In this document: positions 11,433 through 23,700 of the stretch, one piece after another | Position numbering within the stretch: the first letter of the stretch is position 1 | Layout: the number at the start of each line of letters is the position of its first letter | NCBI GenBank assembly: GCA_947568835.1 | Contig: OX387611.1 | Location: forward strand, 9,304,001-9,368,000 | DNA length: 64,000 bases | Source: Protonemura montana | Taxonomy: Eukaryota; Arthropoda; Insecta; Plecoptera; Nemouridae | Direction of reading: 5' to 3' | Position numbers and translations under genes: made by a program | Notes under the pieces: generated by a model | The model's database searches: none | Seen by the model: the letters and a program-made list of their open reading frames with translations, nothing else | Told to the model about the DNA's origin: nothing

Positions 11433-11890
11433 ACCCAGCATAATATATAGGTGCATTGAGTAGCAGACGCAAACTACTGGCAAATACCGGAAGTGACCGG
11501 AACAACGGCGACGAGCCGGGAGGAAATGGAATGGGGGAGCACCGGACGTGGCCACTGTTCTCGCACACAAAAGGGTGCATCATTCGCGAGCAAACAACAC
11601 GGGATGCACGGGGACTGACGGTAAAGTCGAACTGCAATCGGATGAATTTGTAAAAACGAATTATTGCAAAGGCGGTGGAGACGCCAGATTCAAGTCAACT
11701 GACAACCTTACACCAGAATCGATGATGTCAACCATTTTGCTATGATACTTTTGCCTTGCCAATTAGTTTTGTTTTTCGAGCGCTACATAATGACAATTTT
11801 TCTAGAAATCATAATAATATAAATAAATGTTTTCCAAATATATTTAATCCAGGTATTTTAAAATGCTGCAAGTGAAATTACGAGTTGGTA
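11433..11890. other. unassigned GC-rich patch and spacer
   Basis: About 200 bp at 11450-11650 is GC-rich and open on both strands, which is unlike the AT-rich surroundings. I could not identify a protein family or convincing splice sites. Confidence 0.35.
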
Positions 11891-11896
11891 GCAATG

Positions 11897-12945
11897 CAGG
11901 GGATAGTCCTAATACTGGTATCTTCTCTCACGGGCTAGACTGTAGTAATGCTGGGGGCAGTCCTTGAGCTGGTATCTTCTCTCACAGGCTAGACTGTAGC
12001 AATGCAGGGACAGTCCTTGTGCTGGTATCTTCTCTCACGGGCTAGACTGTAGCAATGCAGGGGACAGTCCTTGTGCTGGTATCTTCTCTCACGGGCTAGA
12101 CTGTAGCAATGCAAGGGAGAGTCCTTGTGCTGGTATCTTCTCTCACGGGCTAGACTGTAGTAATGCAAGGGACAGTCCTTGTGCTGGTATCTTCTCTCAC
12201 GGGCTGGATGTAGCAATGCAAGTGACAGTCTTTGCACTGGTATCTTCTCTCACGGGCTAGATTGTAGCAATGCAGGGGACAGTTCTTGTGCTGGTATCTT
12301 CTCTCACGGGCTAGACTGTAGCAATGCAGGGGACAGTCCTTGTGCTGGTATCTTCTCTCACGGGCTAGACTGTAGCAATGCAGAGGACAGTCCTTGTGCT
12401 GGTATCTTCTCTCACGGGCTAGACTGTAGCAATGCAGGGGGCAGTCCTTGTGCTGGTATCTTCTCTCACGGGCTAGACTGTAGCAATGCAGAGGACAGTC
12501 CTTGTGCTGGTATCTTCTCTCACGGGCTAGACTGTAGCAATGCAGGGGACAGTCCTTGTGCTGGTATCTTCTCTCACAGGCTAGACAGTAACAATGCTGG
12601 GACAGTCCTTGTGTTGGTATCTTCTCTCATGGGCTAGACAGTAACAATGCTGGGGCAGTCCTTGTGCTGGTATCTTCTCTCACGGGCTAGACTGTAGCAA
12701 TGCAGAGGACAGTCCTTGTGCTGGTATCTTCTCTCACGGGCTAGACTGTAGCAATGCAGGGGACAGTCCTTGTGCTGGTATCTTCTCTCACAGGCTAGAC
12801 AGTAACAATGCTGGGACAGTCCTTGTGTTGGTATCTTCTCTCACGGGATAGACTGTAGCAATGCAGGGGACAGGCCTTATGCTGGTATCTTCTCTCACAG
12901 GCTAGACTGTAGCAATGCAGGGGACAGTCCTTGTGCTGGTATCGA
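11897..12945. repeat. 54-bp minisatellite, about 19 copies
   Basis: The unit is 'gtccttgtgctggtatcttc' then 'tctcacgggctagactgtag' then 'caatgcaggggaca'. Because 54 is a multiple of three, the plus strand shows an 18-residue repeat ORF (152 codons). I treat that as a by-product. Confidence 0.95.
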
Positions 12946-13127
12946 CTGTATCGTCATGTTGTTAATCTATTGTTTTAAAAAGATGACGGTTACAACCGGC
13001 GCGTGCGCCATGGAGTAATGACCCAGACGCGACATTAGCTCGTTTCAGCAACAGCTCTAAACATGTCTTTAATTTTATGTATTCTGTAAGTCGTATTTTT
13101 TTTTTATAATTTAAGCATGGTAATACA

Positions 13128-13385
13128 ATATAAGTGATGTTTAACGACGCACTGTTTTGGCAACAGACAATGTAGCACTGGTCTAATGGCGTCGATAAAT
13201 GAGTGTTGATAAACGCAGTCTAGTCTAGGAGGTTAGAGGGAACAACCGGTGCCGGCACGTAACCTACTCTTATCAAAGACCAAGGGGACCACCAACTCAA
13301 CAACTCTTCCGAAGGACGGTACAACGCGAACGTCAGGATTCCTCCACAAATCCATGCTGTCGAGAGGTAAATAAGCAAGGCGACG
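13128..13385 (-). mobile_element. 5S-derived SINE, headless
   Basis: Tail ('gtttaacgacgcactgtttt'), core and part of the body are present. The right part and 5S head are absent. Confidence 0.75.
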
Positions 13386-13399
13386 TTCCCAAAAGTCTG

Positions 13400-13770
13400 T
13401 AGCAATTGCAATTGTAGCAATTGCCACAGAATGGAAAAAGTCTTAGATTTTCGATTTCGAGCTACACTTGCGATGAATCATGCGCGCATCACGCATAGAA
13501 ACACGTGTCGATCGGCGAGCTCACGCACTGAGAACAATGAAACCTGCCGACGCGTAGGTTGCTTCACGCGTCGTGTTACGGCCGAAGCATGTGCGAAACG
13601 TGTTCGTAAACAAAGAACCAGTGCTAGGAAATTCAAAACCGTCTGCGTTTGCGACGGTTTTCAGTTTGACAGACCGATTAAGATTTATCGTGTGGAATTG
13701 ACGATTCGAACCGTTTTAAGTTTTCGAATGGGCGTGTTTTAACGCATTGAAGTCACTGAATCTCGTTGCA
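13400..13770. other. unassigned GC-rich stretch with a palindrome
   Basis: A plus-strand ORF of 103 codons with an ATG at 13431 is present but resembles nothing. The sequence 'aaaaccgtctgcgtttgcga' plus 'cggtttt' (13638-13664) is an imperfect inverted repeat. A similar one lies at 27209-27236. Confidence 0.3.
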
Positions 13771-13773
13771 TCA

Positions 13774-14145
13774 TCGTAGTTAAGCAACACTGCGCTGGGT
13801 CAGGTATTGGATGAGTGACCATCATACACATGACCAGTTCTGTTCGGGAGAGAGGTTGCAGGGTTGAAAGTTAGTACAGCAACTTCACTCGCCTTGCTTA
13901 TCAACCTCTCGACAGCATGGATTTGTGGAGGAATCCTGTTGTTCGCGTTGTACCGTCCTTCGGAAGGGACGCTAAGCCAATGGTCCCCTTGGTCTTCGAC
14001 AGAAGTAGGCTACGTGCCAGCACCAGGTTTCCCTTCCTCTCTTCAATTTAAATTAGTTTTCATTATCATCATTCACTCATTCACAGACGCAATCATACTA
14101 GAGCCACAGGGCCGAAACAGTGCGTCGTTAAACACAACAAAAATC
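13774..14145 (+). mobile_element. 5S-derived SINE, head truncated
   Basis: It begins within the 5S-like head ('gttaagcaacactgcgctgg') and runs through body, core and the 'cagtgcgtcgttaaacac' tail. Confidence 0.8.
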
Positions 14146-14287
14146 TGTCATTATTTAAAGCCACACTTTCAAAAGAACAAATTTTGATAAAAACAAGACA
14201 AAAAGCGACACTATATGACAGTGACAGCAGTTGGCGCCGCACGCTGCGATTCAAACTGGCCGTGTTTGAAAATAAAGAGCACGTTTT

Positions 14288-14707
14288 TCAAACGTAGTAA
14301 CGGTCGCCGGCACCGCCAGGTGTCTGACGGGCAACGTTCGGCAACGTCGCCAGTAAAGCAGGTGATGTGCCTTCTAAAGGGCGTTTTGTGGCGGGCAGGA
14401 ACGAGGCACGACTACATCGAATGACAACAGTGCAGTCGCCTGCATTTTGTATGTAGGTTGTAGGCCAATTTTCTGTCACTAGTGTGATACGGTCTGGTCG
14501 TTGATGTTGAGCATTGTGACTGCTTTTGTACCATTCGGTGGGAGGATTTAGATATTGCAATGGGTTGGCAATGCTTGGCGAAGGTTTAGGTTTCATTCTA
14601 TGGTTTCTATTGTTATCGACTAGAGCAAAGTCAGTTTTGAGTTTGATTAACCCCACTGATCTCAAATAACCTGGATAGCGGTTGCCATTGGGAGATGTTG
14701 AAGTCAA
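14288..14707 (-). CDS. hypothetical ORF or first exon, 5' end at 14707
   Basis: A minus-strand ATG in good context (ctcaagATGG) opens about 140 codons. The product starts MAALTSTSPNGNRYPGYL and includes NPLQYLNPPTEWYKSSHNA. The 'PPTEWYKS' block faintly recalls the N-terminus of tektins (a conserved EW preceding the first coiled coil), but the rest does not follow. The true exon, if any, may end at a donor before the ORF stop. No downstream exon was found. Part of this ORF (bases for YPGYLRS) is the inverted match of the 41-bp minisatellite next door. Confidence 0.3.
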   Translation of the reverse strand: MTSTSPNGNRYPGYLRSVGLIKLKTDFALVDNNRNHRMKPKPSPSIANPLQYLNPPTEWYKSSHNAQHQRPDRITLVTENWPTTYIQNAGDCTVVIRCSRASFLPATKRPLEGTSPALLATLPNVARQTPGGAGDRYYV

Positions 14708-14929
14708 TGCCGCCATCTTGAGAGTCCCTGATTCTGAGTTCTCTCTAAGAACCTATGCTATTTTTAAACGTTCCTTTCAGTAATTTTTCGTAGTGTTCAC
14801 CACTTAAATTGTCAAAATTGATTGTAAACGTGTTTTAATAAAAACTATAAAATTAGCGTTGAAATAAAAGAGACACCTCGGATTGAGGGACTTTTACTTG
14901 TTGCAAACGTTGGATTTACTGACGTCAAT

Positions 14930-15393
14930 TTTATCAGCTGGCTGGATCCTATGCTCTATCCAGGTTATTTGAGATCAGCTGGCTGGATCCTATGCTCTAT
15001 CCAGGTTATTTGAGATCAGCTGACTGGATCCTATGCTCTATCCAGGTTATTTGAGATCAGCTGGCTGGATCCTATGCTCTATCCAGGTTATTTGAGATCA
15101 GCTGGCTGGATCCTATGCTCTATCCAGGTTATTTGAGATCAGCTGACTGGATCCTATGCTCTATCCAGGTTATTTGAGATCAGCTGACTGGATCCTATGC
15201 TCTATCCAGGTTATTTGAGATCAGCTGGCTGGATCCTATGCTGTATCCATGTTATTTGAGATCAGCTGGCTGGATCCTATGCTCTATCCAGGTTATTTGA
15301 GATCAGCTGGCTGGAACCTATGCTCTATCCAGGTTATTTGAGATCAGCTGGCTGGATCCTATGCTCTATCCAGGTTATTTGAGATCAGCTGGC
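14930..15393. repeat. 41-bp minisatellite, about 11 copies
   Basis: The unit is 'gatcagctggctggatccta' followed by 'tgctctatccaggttatttg' plus 'a'. About 22 bp of the unit occur once in inverted orientation at 14651-14672. Confidence 0.95.
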
Positions 15394-15399
15394 TAGCCC

Positions 15400-16761
<1,362 letters not shown>

Positions 16762-17099
16762 TCAAGACACTTTATTAGAACACATTGCGTCGGATCACTT
16801 GAAAGCACTGGGCACAGGAATACTTATATCTTTATTCCTCGAGCACCAAACGGAAATAATTCCAGAAAACACACACACACAACGGAAATATCAAACTGCA
16901 CTGCTGCCACCGTTACTTGAAGCACTCGACAGAAACGCGCGCCCAAAATACGGACGAATTATTTGAATAAAAAAAAAAGAACGTAACACTTTCGGTAACT
17001 GTCAAAAACTGTACATTCAAACTACACTTTACATCACTTATGCAATACACAAACACAAACGATTGTTATTGGTATGAAAATACGAGTTTTACGCACTCA

Positions 17100-17345
17100 A
17101 CCGAACTCGGTACCTGGGTAGCCGCGGCGAGACTGACTGGTTCATGGCTTGGATAGTGAAACTAAAACTCGTTTGCGTCCCCCGTCACCCGCCACGGCAA
17201 ACCGCTCGGCATTCCATGAACTAAACGGGGACCAATCAGCTGGCTCGGTACCTGACTGAGGAATGCGCTGCGGCTAGGTAGTAGACACGGATCGATTCTA
17301 CGTCATATAGCACGTGGGTTGGTTGATCCTACGAGTATAAATGAC
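17100..17345. promoter_or_regulatory. promoter-like GC-rich region upstream of par-3
   Basis: A locally GC-rich block about 400-600 bp upstream of the par-3 ATG. It contains a CCAAT box (17232-17236), a CACGTG E-box (17311-17316) and, in plus orientation, 'tataaatg' near 17336. The TATA-like site faces away from par-3, so a divergent transcript is possible. This is inference from motifs only. Confidence 0.35.
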
Positions 17346-17465
17346 ATGCTCACACGTGTGTGTTTTATGACAGATGACTAGAGAATTGTAGGAATTAGAG
17401 GTATAGGTCATAGGAATATGTGTCTAAAATATGTAAGAAAAGCTACGATAAGTGATTCGCATTGA

Positions 17466-17883
17466 TTCGTTGTGTTTAACGACGCACTGATTTGACAACG
17501 GGCCGTGTACTGGTATAATGGCGTCGGTGATTGAGTGGATGATGATGATAAACCTAGTATAGCCTAGACGGGAGGAGAGGAAACCCGGTGCCGGCAGGTA
17601 GCCTACTCCTGTTGAAGAGCACCAAGGGGACCACCGGCTTAACGTCCCTTCCTAAGGACGGTACAACGTGAACAACAGGATTCCTCCACAAATCCATGGT
17701 GTCGAGAGGTTGATAAGCAAGGCGAGTGAAGTTGCTATACTAACATTCATCCCTCCAACCTCTCTCCCGAACAGAACTGGTCATGTGTATGATGGTCACC
17801 CATCCAATACCTGACTCAGCGCAGTGTTGCTTAACTTCGATGATCTCATGAGGACCAGTGTTTCCGAAACGCCAAACCGTTTA
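17466..17883 (-). mobile_element. 5S-derived SINE, near full length
   Basis: Tail on the left, core in the middle and 5S-like head on the right ('ggtcacccatccaatacctg' through 'aaaccgtttagt'). No clear target-site duplication was seen. Confidence 0.85.
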
Positions 17884-18083
17884 GTTTCAGTGAATAATGA
17901 GACGGATGAAGATAAAAATTAGGTATGGCTAGGAGGGAGAGGAGAGGAAACTCGGTGCCGGCACATAGCCTACTCCTGTCGAAGACCAAGGAGCTACTGA
18001 AGCGGCTTAAAGTCCCTTCCGAAGGACGGTACAACGCGAACAACAGGATTCCTCCACAAATTCATGCTGTCGAGAGGTTGCAA
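17884..18083 (-). mobile_element. second SINE copy, headless, abutting the first
   Basis: Body and core of the same family follow directly after the head of the previous copy, in the same orientation. This suggests a tandem or nested insertion. Confidence 0.7.
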
Positions 18084-19315
18084 CTAGTTACAGGCTCGTT
18101 TGTTCACCTTACCTACGTACAACCATGAATGTGCTCAAAATATGGTTATTATTTAGGTATAAAAAAGCATTTTGAAATCTTGCTCGTATATTGTTTATTC
18201 AACGAATATCACTTAATTTTTAGAATACACAAACATGTTTTCTCGGCATGAAAAACAACTTATAAGCAATTCGTACTTGAAATCCACCGCATGTTGGATA
18301 CTAATTCTCATCACAGCCTTCCAAACAATACTTTCAGTTCCTCGATTTACGCACGATATTTTTGAATTTTTCAACATTAATTGATTTAAATAGTTATGAA
18401 AATGCATACTGATTACTTACAGTTACACTATTGGTAAGCTAGAACTTTGTATGGCATTATTTGCTCTTACATATTCTAGAAGAGATATTCTAGGAACTAC
18501 GACCGGTTTTGATACTCAATCAAAAATTTTAAGACACTATTTTCTTGAGAAAGAACATCAACATTAAATACTAAATATTCTTGGACATAATTTTAAGGAC
18601 ATTTGAGGACTAAAGGACAAAGTCCTGTGCAAATATTTCTTTTGTAAAGAAAACTAGACCTTTGATCTACGCTTTTTGAGTATGAGCCGGGTTTTTAGCG
18701 GTTCGTTAAGTAATTAACAGATCGTTAACAGACAAAAGTTATCTTCTGATTGACTGTTGCAAATTGATTCATTTTGAACAACCTGTTCGATTCAAACTAG
18801 GAATGCTTTTCTTCTCGGCTAAAGTTGACTTTAGCGCGCGATAGAATTACAACGCCATCTGTAGTAAAAAAAAAGCATACTTCTTTTGAAACTTTGAGAT
18901 CTACTATTATCGGCTGATCATTAACACACAACAGATCTAAATAATTCACTGACACTTCTAAAATAATTACATCCATGACACTATTTTATAAAGCAAAGTT
19001 GAAAAAAAAAAATTGAATCTAAATATTATTCCACAACTCACTGTGATTAAACACCAACAACCGACTTTATCACTAGTATAATCAACCACAAAATATCACA
19101 TAATTATTATTTTTGTAAAAAAGAAAAATAAAATGGCTGACCACACGACACTTCTACAACAACAATCTATAAGAGGTTATTAGGCGTTGTCGCAAAAATC
19201 CTTTGAAGTCGGCCATTTTAAAACATGGTTCTATAATCTGTGGTTCTATCATACAAATGTTGCAGTTTTCTTCAAAAAACTCTCAGTAAACCACTTATAA
19301 CAAACAAAAGAATAG
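18084..19315. other. no gene seen
   Basis: AT-rich intergenic DNA. Short ORFs only, none with a family match. Confidence 0.5.
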
Positions 19316-19317
19316 CC

Positions 19318-19492
19318 CTATGATGGTTTTTAGACTCATGTCTACTTGATTTATCCTTAGCACTTGTTTTAACAAAAACTATTTGAAATGGGTTTTGAAT
19401 GCTAAGTAAAGGACCACTAAATTTCCAATTTTGAAATTTAGTTGTCCTTTACCTATTTACCCATTTCAAATAGTTTTTGTTAAAACTGTTTA
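19318..19492. mobile_element. foldback MITE family A, short form
   Basis: The left arm 'ttagcacttgttttaacaaa' then 'aactatttgaaatgggtttt' is repeated inverted on the right around a very short centre. The same arms occur at 24792, 29274 and 53491. Confidence 0.8.
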
Positions 19493-19604
19493 CCAATTAA
19501 CTGTCACTTAGCACTTTTAACGTTGATTAGTAGTAATCACTTTTAACTTTCAACAACGCACTCTTGCTCAAACTGCTTCTAGCATTGCCTTCATCAAATA
19601 ATCA

Positions 19605-19742
19605 CAACGAACCACCAACCACCAACCACCAACCACCAACCACCAACCACCAACCACCAACCACCAACCACCAACCACCAACCACCAACCACCAACCACC
19701 AACCACCAACCACCAACCACCAACCACCAACCACCAACCACA
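19605..19742. repeat. 7-bp tandem repeat (accaacc), about 19 copies
   Basis: A perfect heptamer run. It gives an artefactual NHQPPTT peptide repeat on the plus strand. Confidence 0.97.
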
Positions 19743-19784
19743 GAGCACAGACAGTTCAATCCAGGATTATGCTTAGCTTTATCT

Positions 19785-20660
19785 GTAATAGAACGGTAAT
19801 AGTCTTTGCCCCTTAAAAATGGAATATCTGGGTAAGCTTTATCTGTGGTAGCCTTTGCACCATAAGGATGGAATATCTGTGCAAGCTTTATCTGTGGTAG
19901 TCTTGGCCCCATAAGGATGGGATATCTGTGTAAGCTTTATCAGTGGTAGTCTTTGCCTCATAAGGATGGAATATCTGTGTAAGCTTCATCTGTGGTAGCC
20001 TTTGCCTCATAAGGATGGAATATCTGTGTAAGCTTCATCTGTGGTAGCCTTTGCCCTATAAGGATGGAATATCTGTGTAAGCTTCATCTGTGGTAGCCTT
20101 TGCCTCATAAGGATGGAATATCTGTGTAAGCTTCATCTGTGGTAGCCTTTGCCTCATAAGGATGGAATATCTGTGTAAGCTTCATCTGTGGTAGCCTTTG
20201 CCCCATAAGGATGGAATATCTGTGTAAGCTTCATCTGTGGTAGCCTTTGCCTCATAAGGATGGAATATCTGTGCAAGCTTCATCTGTGGTAGCCTTTGCC
20301 TCATAAGGATGGAATATCTGTGTAAGCTTCATCTGTGGTAGCCTTTGCCCCATAAGGATGGAATATCTGTGCAAGCTTTATCTGTGGTAGCCTTTGCCCC
20401 ATAAGGATGGAATATCTGTGCAAGCTTTATCTGTGGTAGCCTTTGCCTCATAAGGATGGAATATCTGTGTAAGCTTCATCTGTGGTAGCCTTTGCCTCAT
20501 AAGGATGGAATATCTGTGTAAGCTTCATCTGTGGTAGCCTTTGCCCCATAAGGATGGAATATCTGTGCAAGCTTTATCTGTGGTAGCCTTTGCCCCTTAA
20601 GAATCGAATATCTGTGTAAGCTTCATCTGTCTTTGCCTCAGAAGGATGAAATATCTTCAC
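19785..20660. repeat. 49-bp minisatellite, about 18 copies
   Basis: The unit is 'aagctttatctgtggtagcc' then 'tttgccccataaggatggaa' then 'tatctgtgc'. The same unit in inverted orientation forms an array at 60110-60555. This array begins about 130 bp beyond the stop codon of the AT-hook gene, so it may lie in its 3' untranslated region. Confidence 0.95.
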
Positions 20661-20787
20661 CAAATCACCGGTATTTTTAAAAATAATTCCATTCAGTTTT
20701 CGTTTCTTGAATCTTGTAGAGATACTTAATGCTTGATAGTACTAGTTATAGATAGTACTCTAGATACTAGATAGTATCTTGAAGCTA

Positions 20788-23700
20788 CTAAAGATTGATG
20801 ACCAGGTCAGAAAGAATCTTCGAGTAATTGTGTTGAACGTCCAGTGAAGGCAAAGAGACTGTCTTGCTGCCGTCTCTCAAGGAAACCATGGCCAGCACCT
20901 GCAATCAAAAACAAACACAACTTGTCTAAAAAGCTAACTCTAAAAACCAGCAGTAATGGGATTTTCAAAGAAATAACTACCAGTTTTAGTTTATATTCAA
21001 TCATTGTTTTATTTATTTTTAAATATAAGTTCTTATGAGAACCGGGATAGGTGGTCACCCATCCAATACCTGACTCCACAGCTGTCGCTTAACTTAGGTG
21101 ATCTGATAAGAAGTGTTTTTTCAACACGCCAAACCGTTCGGTGGTCACCCATCCAATACCTGACCCAGCGCAGTGTCGCTTAACTTCGGTGATCTCACGA
21201 GGACCAATGTTACCGACACGCCAAACCGTTCGGTGGTCACACATCAAATACCTGACCCAGCGCAGTGTTGCTTAAATTTATTGTTGATTACCTGTCTTCC
21301 TTTGCCGGCCTGTATTAATCCTGACCGACACGGCAGGATCGGCAGGATGGACACCGACGCGACGCCGGCCAGGTAAGGATCATCGTCACGCAGGACTCGG
21401 GTCGAGAGGTGCGATCCTGGATTCTTTGGTGGCCTGGCGAGGTGGAAAAAAAGGCTCAATAATAATTCCTGGTTTCACTGGTATTTTCTGCAAATGAGCT
21501 AAGAACCAGCTTGCAAATAGAATAAGATTTAGATTAACTTTTATTTTAAATTGCAAACGCTAGCAATGCGCGAGGTATTTTATTATTATAAACACTATAA
21601 CCGTCCCAAAATTGATGCCCAAACGGGAATTTGAATAGGCGACAGGTGGAGATCGAGGCTCGAGTCCCCGTTTGAGCATCAATTTTTGAGACGGTTATAG
21701 CGTTCATAATAATACGGATAAGATTTCGTTCTGTCATGTGTGGTCATATCTTTTTTTCTAGATTTCAGTTGCCCCAAGGAGCTCCTCTTCCAGCCCGGAG
21801 CTCTTAACTTGTAGATGCTATCATTGAGTTTATAGGTATAGTCTGAGATCCAAAGTTCAAGATAAACCTCCTGCTGGACAAATGAGCCGGCAACACATGT
21901 TAACGATAGGTGCCACCAGATAGCGCTGAAGACCGTTAATTTTTTACAAATATTTATAATTTAATAATTTCAAATCTAACCATCGATATATGTAAATAAG
22001 TTCATATGTTTTATTATGTAAAGATTGGTTGAGCGTAAATCAGACTGAAATGCGCATAATTGGCGAGAAATAAAGACATAAAATTTTATCTGAATCCATC
22101 TAGAAACGTCATCCATTTTTGTTTTTTCTAAAACAGCTATTTTCGCGAATACAGTAAAACAAGCGTTATGAGAGTATAGAAAACTAAACCCTTGCCGAAT
22201 TCGTGCCTTGTCAGGTGTAATGGTATTGTGTTAAAGTTACTTTTCAACCGAATTATGCTATGGTACATGACCCTTTTTGGTTCTCACCTTCCCCTCCTCG
22301 CCTTGGTAGGTCTGCCCTGTTGGTCGCTACCTCCTTCCACTCCACGAAACAAGCTGAAGAGAAGGTCTGTGTCCACTGTGCTGGTCACTCGCTGGTGCCG
22401 TGAGGTGACCTCCGAAGTAGACGTTGTAGTTGAGGAGCCAACTGAGGAACAATTTATGTAACGCAACAAGTTAAATGGGCCGCCTTAGTTTGGCTTAGTT
22501 TAGCTTTGCCAAAACAAAGTTTCCCTAAGGTTGCCCCGGTACTTACTCAGGGTTTGCCAGGGATTCGCTTCGGATACGCCAAAGTTTTGCCCAAGTTTTG
22601 TCAAGGGTTAATGTTTTAATATGTTTTAAAGCCGTTTTTATTCGTTTAAAAGCATTTAAAAGGTGTTTATAGGCGTTTTAAAGCGAGCCACCTGGGCGTT
22701 CCCTGGTGGGTTCCCTGGTTCCCTGGGGGCCACCTGGTGCTTTCTACCTGGGCTTTGCCCATGTTTTTATCAAATTTTTCCCAGTTTTCCCCAGGTTTTG
22801 ATCAGGTTTTGCCCAGGTTTTGCCCAGGTTTTGCCCAGGTTTTGCCCAGGTTTTGCCCAGGTTTTTGATCAGGCTTTGCCCTGGTTTTGTCCAGAGTTGC
22901 TGAAGGACATGGTTGCGTAACTTGAAGGCATTAAAAAGGAAGACAGCTTAAGATACCAAACCAGTACGACGAAGAACGCCATTTTCCGCCAATTTTCTTA
23001 AACTTCAAATAGCTTAGTCACTTAGCCAAGCATAGAAAATGTAGTGTGCCCGTTATATTTTAGTTGGAAATGTTTCTAGCCCACCTGGCGGTGGTCCCAG
23101 TCTCTCCATTGACTGTAGCGGGGGCAGCGAAGGGTAGACTGCGCCCGGAGAGAGACAGTTTGTGTTGTTAGGCTCCTGCCAGAAGGAAATGGGCAGCGCG
23201 CGCAGTTTCATGGGCAGCGGCTCTATGAGGCACACGTTGGAGGATGAGCGTGAGGGTCGTGAATGGAGGAAATGCACAAATAAATTGATGAGGATAGCGA
23301 AATTTTGTAATTTATTTTTCCTAAGGCACTTTTGTGATTTTTTAGTGTGCGTTTGGTCTTGGCTATACTGGACAAATGGCTTCTTTGATTTTGAATTAAT
23401 TTTCAGAGTCTCTTTTCATGTTTTTGTTTAAAGTTCCTGCTCTGTTTAGCAAAATTGGTCAGAAAGTTTGTTCACTATTAAAATTGACAAAACTAATTAT
23501 CAATTTCATCTGCAAAACAACTAAGATTGCGTTCACAGAGCGCTAATTATTGACCTGCCTAAATAATTACCAATGACTGTAAATAGAGGTTAAATTTGAT
23601 TAACAAGTATGATCAAAAAAAAAAATGTATCAACACTATATACCCAACTGTCTCAAAAAACGATGCCCAAACGGGGATTTTTGAGATTTTTGAGATTTGA

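Noticed and set aside
13431-13742. 103-codon plus-strand ORF with ATG
   Set aside because: No family resemblance, no splice or repeat support, and a composition rich in Arg and Thr as expected from CpG-rich noncoding DNA.
22192-22461. Plus-strand 89-codon ORF
   Set aside because: It is antisense to exon 3 of the AT-hook gene, which has splice sites and phase support.
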